DNA from: Actinomycetota bacterium
GTDB taxonomy: Bacteria; Actinomycetota; Thermoleophilia; Gaiellales; Gaiellaceae
Length of the DNA: 11,159 nucleotides
Assembly (NCBI GenBank): GCA_013817555.1
Contig: JACDCN010000044.1
Location: 1 to 11,159 of the forward strand
Direction: 5' to 3'
Below, piece by piece: positions 6,168 through 11,159 of the stretch (within the stretch, counting starts at the first letter, position 1; each line of letters starts with the position of its first letter). Position numbers and translations under genes: made by a program. A model generated the notes under the pieces. That model did not search any database. It was given only the letters and a program-made list of their open reading frames with translations, and was not told the origin of the DNA.

Positions 6168-7601
6168 CGCAGGCCGGAGGCGGGCTGCGATCGCCTTGCG
6201 CTCGGCGGGGAGGTAGAAGCCGAACGGAACGAGCGCCACCGGGTACGCGAGCGCGAGCAGGAACGCCACGGCGAAGCCCGAGTCCAGCAGCTTGCCCGTG
6301 ACGACGAGAGCGACTCCGACCGCCGCCGCCGTGAGCACGCGTCTCCACTGGTACGGCACCGGGTAGATGCGCTGCGCCCACCAGGCCATGCCTACGAACA
6401 TGGTCGCGTACGCGGCGATCGTTGCGACAGCGGCGCCCATCATCCCGTAGCGCGGGATCAGGATCAGGTTCAGCACCACGTTCACTGCCGCGGCCGCCCC
6501 CGTCACGACCCAGTTGAACTGCGTCCGCCGTGCGCGGCCGACGCCGATTACCACGACGATGTACGCGCCGAAGGCGACGGCCGCGAATGCGAGCGGTCCG
6601 ACGACCCGCGACGACTCCGCGAACGCCGGCGCCGCGATCCAGTCCACGATCCACGGCGAGAGGAGCGCGAGCCCGGTGGCGACCCACGTCGTCAACAGCA
6701 CGAGGTAGGTGAGCACGTACGCATACGTCCGGCGAGCCTCGCGCTCGTCCTCGATCGAGTATGCGAACGCCGGCCAGGCGAGCCGGAACGCCGTGAGCAG
6801 AAGCACCATCGCGGAAGCGATACGCACCCCGACCGAGTACAGGCCGACCTCGGTCGTGTCGGCCAGCCGCACGAGAAAGAGCCGGTCGCTGAAGTTCGTG
6901 ACCCAGAGAAACAGCGCCGTCGGGATGAGCGGCACTCCGAACCGGTTCATCTCCCGGAGGAGGCTTCGGTCGAACTGGAGCCCGAGCTGCTCGCGGCGAT
7001 ACCCGATCAGCGCCGCATACACGAGCAGCGTGCCTGTGAAGTTTCCGACGATGACGCCGATCGGGCCCTGGTCGAGCGCAACGACGAGGAGCAGCGTCGC
7101 GCCGATCGTGAGCAGGATGTTTGCGAGGCTGGCCGTGACGAAGGCGCCCGACCGCTCCTCCACGCGGAAGAGCGACGTGAGCTGCTCGTAGTTCATCCCT
7201 GCCCAGAGGCCGACGAAGGACGCCATGACGAGCTCGGAGTCGTCCGGTGAGCCGAAGAGGAGCTCCGCGATCGTCCCCGACAGAATCAGCCCTGCTGCGA
7301 GGCCCGCCGTGGCCATGGCCATCGTGAACCAGAAGGACGTGCGGAGTACTAGGCGCCGGTGCTCGGGCGCGGACGAGTCGAAGTAGAAGCGGAAGAACGC
7401 GGCGTGAATCCCCATTCGGAGGACGATTCCGATGACCGTCGTGAGCGCGATGAGCGTCTCGACCTTCCCGTAGTCGGACGGGGAGAGGTAGCGCGTGTAG
7501 AGGGGCAGCAGGAGGACTGCAAGGATCCGCGAGACGAGCCCGCCGAGCCCGTAGATCGCCGAGTGCTTGCCGAGCCGCCTGAGCTCCGCCCCGAGAGCCA
7601 T
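6162..7601 (-). CDS. Polysaccharide flippase, Wzx-like (PST/MOP superfamily)
   Basis: 479 aa with about 12-14 membrane helices spread along the whole length, the usual size of polysaccharide-transport flippases. These move undecaprenyl-diphosphate-linked repeat units across the cytoplasmic membrane. The N-terminus KHSAIYGLGGLVSRILAVLLLPLYTRYLSPSDYG (about residues 12-45) is the family signature: a first helix with a conserved LLPLYTRYL segment and a PSDYG turn. Later features are EMNRFGVPLIPTALFLWV with the following SDRLFL, and NVVLNLILIPRYGMMGAA in the C-terminal half. The C-terminus is a short basic tail. The ATG at 7601 is 1 bp after the stop of the glycosyltransferase gene, so it is the last gene of the coupled set. 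Its convergent neighbour PIG-L is separated from it only by the inserted ImmA/IrrE remnant. Confidence 0.88.
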   Translation of the reverse strand: MALGAELRRLGKHSAIYGLGGLVSRILAVLLLPLYTRYLSPSDYGKVETLIALTTVIGIVLRMGIHAAFFRFYFDSSAPEHRRLVLRTSFWFTMAMATAGLAAGLILSGTIAELLFGSPDDSELVMASFVGLWAGMNYEQLTSLFRVEERSGAFVTASLANILLTIGATLLLVVALDQGPIGVIVGNFTGTLLVYAALIGYRREQLGLQFDRSLLREMNRFGVPLIPTALFLWVTNFSDRLFLVRLADTTEVGLYSVGVRIASAMVLLLTAFRLAWPAFAYSIEDEREARRTYAYVLTYLVLLTTWVATGLALLSPWIVDWIAAPAFAESSRVVGPLAFAAVAFGAYIVVVIGVGRARRTQFNWVVTGAAAAVNVVLNLILIPRYGMMGAAVATIAAYATMFVGMAWWAQRIYPVPYQWRRVLTAAAVGVALVVTGKLLDSGFAVAFLLALAYPVALVPFGFYLPAERKAIAARLRPAR

Positions 7602-7602
7602 G

Positions 7603-8544
7603 TCAGAGGCGAGAGTAGAGCGCGAGCAGGCGGTCGGCGACCTGCTCGAGGTCGTGAACCTGCTCGACGTACGCGCGTGACGCTTCTCCGATCCGGCGTC
7701 GCTCGGCGGCGTCTGCGACGAGCGGCTCGAGGCGCTGCCGGAGGGTCTCTTTCGTGGCGTTCACGATCGGGACACGCGTCTCGAACGCCTGCTCGCTCCG
7801 TGCGAGCGCCTCGTCGTGCAGGAAGGTCACGACCGGCTTCCCGAGAGCCATGCATTCGATCGCGAAGAGGCCGTACCAGCCGGCGTTCAGCTGGTCGACG
7901 ACGATGTCGGCCTCGCGGTAGCGCTCGAACGCCTCGTCATGGTGGAGGCCCTCGACGAGCACGAGGTCGGCGTCGAGCCCCTCGCACGCGGCTAGCACGT
8001 GCTCCGTTCCCTTGCGGCGGCGCGACGAGGGCGCATGCAGGATCACGGGTCGCCTGCGGTCGGCGGTTGGGAACGCGGGCTCGATCGCGGCGACGTCAAT
8101 CCCCGGCGGGATCACCTCGGCCTCCGACACCCAGCGTATCGCGTCGTACGAGCCGACGAGCTGCGCGTCTGCCTTCTTGCCGAAGGCGAGCTCGGCTGGA
8201 GCCTTTCCGCGAATATCGGAGCCGAGGTAGTGCATCACCGACTTCTTCCGGAGCGCGCCCAGGATCGGGAACTGCACCGACCGCGGCACGAGCGTAAGGC
8301 CGAAGTAGAAGTGGAAGACGTCGGTTGTCGGGAGGAGCTCGAGCAGCACGCGCCATTGGGTTAGCTGGCGACGGGCGAAGCCGCCGCGACGGTCGAGTGA
8401 CCGGTCGGCCTCCGGGTGAAGCTTGTACCGGTTGAACACGACGAGCTGGGCGTCGACGCCGCGTCGGCGGAGCGCCTGGACGTTGGCCCACGGAACGCCC
8501 GCCGTGTTGACCGGGCAATGGACGACGCGGCGGGCGTCAGTCAA
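7603..8544 (-). CDS. GT-B fold glycosyltransferase (GT4/GT1-like)
   Basis: 313 aa from the TTG at 8544, which overlaps the end of the upstream gene by 8 bp. The open frame extends further upstream but only as an antisense-like, feature-poor stretch inside the NodB-like gene, and no ATG or GTG fits near the family N-terminus. The fold is GT-B: an N-terminal acceptor half from RRVVHCPVNTAGVPWANVQALRRRG, a phosphate-loop region at HAPSSRRRKGTEHV (170-183), and a donor-site element AGWYGLFAIECMALGKPVV (221-239), in which Glu230 starts the EX7E-type motif. Such enzymes add one sugar from a nucleotide donor to a lipid-linked acceptor at the cytoplasmic membrane face. No membrane segments are seen. 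It is tightly coupled to the NodB-like gene before and the flippase after. The donor sugar cannot be predicted. Confidence 0.82.
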   Translation of the reverse strand: MTDARRVVHCPVNTAGVPWANVQALRRRGVDAQLVVFNRYKLHPEADRSLDRRGGFARRQLTQWRVLLELLPTTDVFHFYFGLTLVPRSVQFPILGALRKKSVMHYLGSDIRGKAPAELAFGKKADAQLVGSYDAIRWVSEAEVIPPGIDVAAIEPAFPTADRRRPVILHAPSSRRRKGTEHVLAACEGLDADLVLVEGLHHDEAFERYREADIVVDQLNAGWYGLFAIECMALGKPVVTFLHDEALARSEQAFETRVPIVNATKETLRQRLEPLVADAAERRRIGEASRAYVEQVHDLEQVADRLLALYSRL

Positions 8545-9178
8545 GGTCGATGCCGTCTTCGGCGAGTTGGGCGAGGCGACGCTTCTTGTCGGCCTCCACC
8601 AACCCCCGCATCGTCTGTCCCATGGTCGTGCCCGGGTAGACCCAGATCGCCGGGTGGACGAGGATTTGGAGCCATGGAAACGATCCGGCGCGAAGCTCGT
8701 CGTGGGGGCAGCCTGCGCGCCAGTGCTGGTTCGAGTCCGAGCGATAGGTCTGCGGGGAGAAGTAGCGTTCGCCGTACGCGTTGACTGCGCCTGTGATCTC
8801 CTCGGACATGTACTCAGGCCTCGGGTTATGCCAGGAGACGACGGGGTCGAAGCGCTCGTCGAGGACGACGTTCGGGTGTACTGCGTGCAGTCCGACGGCG
8901 TGTCCGAGCTCCCGCAGGCGCGAGATTGCCGCCACGCCTTCTGCCGAAGCAAGGTTGTAGAAGACGGACTCGGTCATGAGCAGGTAGGTGGCTCGCACTC
9001 CGAGCTCCGCTTCGACTTCGGCCATCGTGAGCGCCGCCGCGAGCGAGAGGTCGATGTCGTGGCGGAGGAAGAGATCACCAAGCTCCGGGTCGTCGCCGAA
9101 GTAGGCGAAGCGATAGCCGCCGGCGCGCGCGGCTTCGAGGATCTCGCAGTAGTGCTCCAGGTCGAACGAGCAACTCAT
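8537..9178 (-). CDS. NodB-fold polysaccharide-deacetylase-like protein (WbmS-like)
   Basis: 213 aa. It matches the compact CE4/NodB-like group found in O-antigen and capsule loci (Bordetella WbmS is the named relative I recall). Landmarks in order: FLRHDIDLSLAAALTMAE (37-54), with Asp41 and Asp43 in place of the usual TFDDG base/metal pair; ATYLLMTES (63-71); LGHAVGLHAVHP (91-102), with His93, His98 and His101 as candidate metal ligands; YRSDSNQHW (145-153), a subgroup signature; and QILVHPAIW (171-179). Metal-site geometry therefore looks plausible, but deacetylase activity is unproven for this subgroup. No signal peptide, so it would act on a cytoplasmic precursor. The ATG at 9178 overlaps the ATP-grasp stop (ATGA, 4 bp), and its own stop overlaps the start of the glycosyltransferase. 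Confidence 0.8.
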   Translation of the reverse strand: MSCSFDLEHYCEILEAARAGGYRFAYFGDDPELGDLFLRHDIDLSLAAALTMAEVEAELGVRATYLLMTESVFYNLASAEGVAAISRLRELGHAVGLHAVHPNVVLDERFDPVVSWHNPRPEYMSEEITGAVNAYGERYFSPQTYRSDSNQHWRAGCPHDELRAGSFPWLQILVHPAIWVYPGTTMGQTMRGLVEADKKRRLAQLAEDGIDLD

Positions 9179-10386
9179 GCGGCTACCTCGACGGTCAGCA
9201 GCGCCGCGGCGGCGTCGGCTCGCTGCACGGCCTGATCCTGCGTGCCGCCGACCGCGATGACGTAGCCGCGGCGGTCGCCGTCACGACGGACCGGTCGGAT
9301 CGTCTCCCCGACCTCGAGGTACGTGTCCGCCTGGACCACACCCTCGGCGGCGAGAACCGGATCGAGGCTCCCGATCGCGAGGACGCGGCCGGTTGGGAGT
9401 GGCCCGGGCTCGGCGGTGAAGAAGCGGATCGCGAGCGGTTGCGAGAACTGCGGAAGCGCAAGCTCGTCGCCGACATCCTCGCCGAGCGCTTGGCGGAGCG
9501 CGATCTCGACGAGGTCGACTCCGACTGCGTGGCGGACGAGGTCGGCCATTTGGCCACCGGGTATGCGGGCCGCGACCTCGACGACAACGACGTTGCCGTC
9601 CGGCGAGGCGATGAGCTGCGGGAACGCGATGCCGTCACGGAGCCCCAACGCGCGAACCGACTCGACGGCGATCCGCTCCGCCCGCTCGAGCTGGTCGGAG
9701 GGGATCGAGGGCGGATAGACATGCATCCACCCGACGCCGAAGCCGATTCCCGGCGGGCGGAGGCGATCCGAGAGTGTCAGCAGGGCCGCCTCGCCTCCGC
9801 GTGCGATCACGATTCCGTTCATCTCGATCCCGTCCACGAACGCCTCTACCATGGCCTCGTTCGTCGGGGACTCGGCGAGCGCCTCCCCGAGATCCCGCTC
9901 CAGCTCGGCGACGCTCTTCACGCGGAACACTGCCCGCTGGCCGCCGGAGTCGACGGGCTTGAGAACGGCTGGGATCCCGGATTCCTCCAGCGCGGAGGCC
10001 GAGTCCTCGGCCGAGCGAACGGCTGCGAACGGCGGTTGCGGAATCCCGGCGTCGGCAAGGGTCCGACGCATCGCCAGCTTGTGGGTCATCCTGTGAGCGG
10101 TCTCGGCGCCGATTCCCGGCAACCCGAGCGTCTCCGCCACCGCTGCGACGACCGGGACCGCGCGGTCGGCCGATACGGTCAGCACGCCGTCAACTCGATG
10201 TCGCCTGCCGACCTCGGTCACGCCGGCGACGTCCGTGAAGTCGACGACCTCCGCAATGTCAGCCGCGACGAGACCGGGTGCCTGCGCGTTGCGGTCGACG
10301 GCGACGACCCGGAGGCCGCGACCTTGTGCATGCTCGATCGCGCGGCGCTGATGGCGACCCGCGCCGACGAAGAGAACCGTCTTCAC
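9175..10386 (-). CDS. ATP-grasp ligase (carboxylate-amine ligase-like)
   Basis: 403 aa from the GTG at 10386. The frame stays open 95 codons upstream, but that extension lies across the inhibitor gene and has no family features, whereas this start gives the canonical first strand KTVLFVGAGRHQRRAI. Domains: a pre-ATP-grasp Rossmann part (1-100, AVDRNAQAPG at 29-38 as in PurK/PurT-like enzymes); the ATP-grasp core with the ATP-binding lysine at VLKPVDSGGQ (Lys143); MVEAFVDGIEMNG (179-191) with hinge acidics; the metal-site region GIAFPQ (252-257) to VVVVEVAARIPGG (266-278), where Glu270 is retained; and a C-terminal domain (about 318-403). Such enzymes form amide or peptide bonds through acyl-phosphates. 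In this locus it might attach an amino acid or other carboxylate to an amino-sugar or uronic acid. It is 4-bp coupled to the NodB-like gene. Confidence 0.82.
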   Translation of the reverse strand: MKTVLFVGAGRHQRRAIEHAQGRGLRVVAVDRNAQAPGLVAADIAEVVDFTDVAGVTEVGRRHRVDGVLTVSADRAVPVVAAVAETLGLPGIGAETAHRMTHKLAMRRTLADAGIPQPPFAAVRSAEDSASALEESGIPAVLKPVDSGGQRAVFRVKSVAELERDLGEALAESPTNEAMVEAFVDGIEMNGIVIARGGEAALLTLSDRLRPPGIGFGVGWMHVYPPSIPSDQLERAERIAVESVRALGLRDGIAFPQLIASPDGNVVVVEVAARIPGGQMADLVRHAVGVDLVEIALRQALGEDVGDELALPQFSQPLAIRFFTAEPGPLPTGRVLAIGSLDPVLAAEGVVQADTYLEVGETIRPVRRDGDRRGYVIAVGGTQDQAVQRADAAAALLTVEVAA

Positions 10387-10395
10387 GGCCGCCGA

Positions 10396-10417
10396 TGCTA
10401 ACTGGGCGACTGCTAAC
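10396..10417. repeat. Short direct repeat TGCTAAC (two copies)
   Basis: TGCTAAC occurs at 10396-10402 and 10411-10417, 15 bp apart, in the short gap between the inhibitor stop and the ATP-grasp start. The second copy overlaps the inhibitor stop codon. A regulator site is conceivable, but the repeat is too short to argue strongly. Confidence 0.2.
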
Positions 10418-10820
10418 GAACGCCGCCGGCAGGCAGCAGCCAGGGCGAGAGGCGTTCCCAGCGCGAGATGGCGCAACCATCCTCGCGACTGAACGTCGCC
10501 CAGACCCGCTTGCCGGCGACCGTTCCGACGACCCGCGCGACCTGCGGTCCGCCGTAGATCTGCGTGCACGCGACGTTGGGCGGGGTCGACGCGAAGAGTT
10601 TCATCCCGCCTGCCGCGAGACGGCGGCATGCGATGGCCGGACGAGGAAGCGTTCCGCGTGCGGGGTTGCATCGCAGCGTCCAGGTATCGCGACTTGCGGT
10701 CCTCGACCCGTCCTCCCAGTACGTGACCGTCAGCGACGTGTTCGACGACGTTCCTGCCGATCCGCCCGCGCCGGAGACAAGCGCGGCTAGGGCTAGTACG
10801 AGAACGGCTATTCGGCGCAT
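10413..10820 (-). CDS. Secreted Streptomyces-subtilisin-inhibitor-like protein (SSI family, I16)
   Basis: 135 aa from the ATG at 10820, chosen because it starts a normal signal peptide: MRR followed by a hydrophobic stretch to about residue 18 and small residues up to about 25. The mature part matches the SSI fold: TWTLRCNPARGTLPRPAIACRRL (47-69), VACTQIYGGP (83-92) and VAGKRVWATFSREDGC (101-116). The four cysteines (51, 65, 85, 116) have the spacing of the two SSI disulfides (Cys35-Cys50 and Cys71-Cys101). By alignment with the SSI reactive loop CPMVY, the P1 residue is Gln87 in CTQIY. SSI proteins are secreted, usually dimeric inhibitors of serine proteases. A GGGGAG element lies about 13 bp before the ATG. 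The gene is 26 bp upstream of the ATP-grasp start and may head that operon. An SSI-fold protein without inhibitory activity is an alternative. Confidence 0.83.
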   Translation of the reverse strand: MRRIAVLVLALAALVSGAGGSAGTSSNTSLTVTYWEDGSRTASRDTWTLRCNPARGTLPRPAIACRRLAAGGMKLFASTPPNVACTQIYGGPQVARVVGTVAGKRVWATFSREDGCAISRWERLSPWLLPAGGVR

Positions 10821-10871
10821 CACGTTCAGGGTACTCCCCGACGAGAGCCCCACGTCACGTTCCTAACGGGA

Positions 10872-10892
10872 TGTATACACGGCTACTAGACT
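10872..10892 (+). promoter_or_regulatory. Divergent regulatory gap with a TGTATACA palindrome and a candidate -10 (TAGACT)
   Basis: The 79-bp gap 10821-10899 separates the divergent inhibitor and epimerase genes. It holds a perfect 8-bp palindrome TGTATACA (10872-10879), the most AT-rich spot. TAGACT at 10887-10892 fits the actinobacterial TANNNT -10 pattern and ends 7 bp before the epimerase GTG, as for a leaderless transcript. No clear -35 was found. On the minus strand, TATACA in the palindrome could serve as a -10 for the inhibitor operon. Confidence 0.3.
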
Positions 10893-10899
10893 CGCCGGC

Positions 10900-11159
10900 G
10901 TGCCACTGAGCGGGAAGCGGATCGTCATCACCGGAGGGGCCGGCTTCATCGGCACGACTCTTGCGCGCCGACTCGTCGACGAGAACGAGATCGTCGCCGT
11001 TGACAATCTCCATCGCGACTCGCTCGGCGGCACGAGCCTCGCGGAGCACGCGAATTTCCACTTCGTGCAGGGGGATGTGCTCGACGATGAGCGTCTCGCG
11101 CAGCTCTTCGAAGGAGCGACTCACATCGTTCACTGTGCCGGAATTGCGGGCGTCGACAC
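10900..11159 (+). CDS. NAD-dependent epimerase/dehydratase (extended SDR), N-terminal part, truncated by window edge
   Basis: Only the first 86 codons are visible, from the GTG at 10900. The N-terminus SGKRIVITGGAGFIGTTLARRL holds the TGGAGFIG (TGxxGxxG) dinucleotide-binding motif at 11-18. The second strand ends in AVDNLHRD, with Asp35 favouring NAD over NADP. QGDVLDDERL (57-66) and THIVHCAGIAGVD (74-86) fit the third and fourth strands of the extended short-chain dehydrogenase family, which includes UDP-glucose/galactose 4-epimerases and dTDP-glucose 4,6-dehydratases. The catalytic Ser/Tyr-Lys lies beyond the edge, so the exact reaction cannot be named. It probably supplies a nucleotide sugar for the locus. 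No ribosome-binding site precedes the GTG, and a leaderless transcript is plausible from the TAGACT just upstream. Confidence 0.85.
   Translation, partial: MPLSGKRIVITGGAGFIGTTLARRLVDENEIVAVDNLHRDSLGGTSLAEHANFHFVQGDVLDDERLAQLFEGATHIVHCAGIAGVD

Noticed and set aside
7359..8297. 312-aa Arg-rich open frame on the plus strand
   Set aside because: Antisense to the glycosyltransferase and flippase genes; composition is an artefact of GC-rich antisense codons.
9439..10401. 320-aa open frame on the plus strand
   Set aside because: It lies wholly antisense to the well-supported ATP-grasp gene, and its Arg/Glu/Asp-rich translation shows no family motif. It is a typical high-GC shadow.
1..11159. CRISPR array, rRNA, tRNA or intact insertion sequence
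   Set aside because: I saw no regularly spaced repeats, rRNA or tRNA signatures, or transposase motifs anywhere in the window.

Overview
The window is GC-rich (roughly two thirds G+C by eye), with dense, often overlapping genes and frequent GTG or TTG starts. The style of its proteins fits the high-GC Actinomycetota, and I would guess Thermoleophilia (Gaiellales/Solirubrobacterales-like). The hints are a Streptomyces-subtilisin-inhibitor-like protein, a membrane-anchored PQQ-type propeller with a Pro/Lys linker, and FSPDGDG-type surface proteins. No 16S or marker gene is present, so the taxonomy is an inference.

The region reads as part of a cell-surface or secreted polysaccharide locus. On the left (1-1501, + strand) the C-terminus of a large Ig-like surface protein overlaps a sulfotransferase by 4 bp. 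Converging on it is a three-gene minus-strand unit (5166 down to 1467): a second sulfotransferase, an O-antigen ligase/polymerase-type membrane protein and a membrane-anchored beta-propeller. In the middle, a divergent PIG-L-type zinc deacetylase (5218-5865, +) points at a second minus-strand operon (10820 down to 6162). In transcription order that operon holds a secreted SSI-like protease inhibitor, an ATP-grasp ligase, a WbmS-like NodB-fold protein, a GT-B glycosyltransferase and a Wzx-like flippase. The last four are coupled by overlaps or a 1-bp gap. On the far right an NAD-dependent sugar epimerase (from 10900, +) runs off the window.

Taken together, the genes suggest assembly of a modified glycan. 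Epimerase and glycosyltransferase would supply and add sugars. ATP-grasp, PIG-L and NodB-like proteins would modify amino, amide or acetyl groups. The flippase would export the lipid-linked unit, the ligase-type protein would polymerise or transfer it, and the two sulfotransferases could sulfate it. No PAPS synthesis genes are in view.

The most unusual spot is the roughly 300-bp segment between the convergent PIG-L and flippase genes. It holds the C-terminal remnant of an ImmA/IrrE-type metallopeptidase and lies between two perfect copies of a 10-bp sequence. Each copy contains the stop codon of one of the two flanking genes, as expected if foreign DNA had inserted precisely at a former 4-bp tail-to-tail gene overlap.
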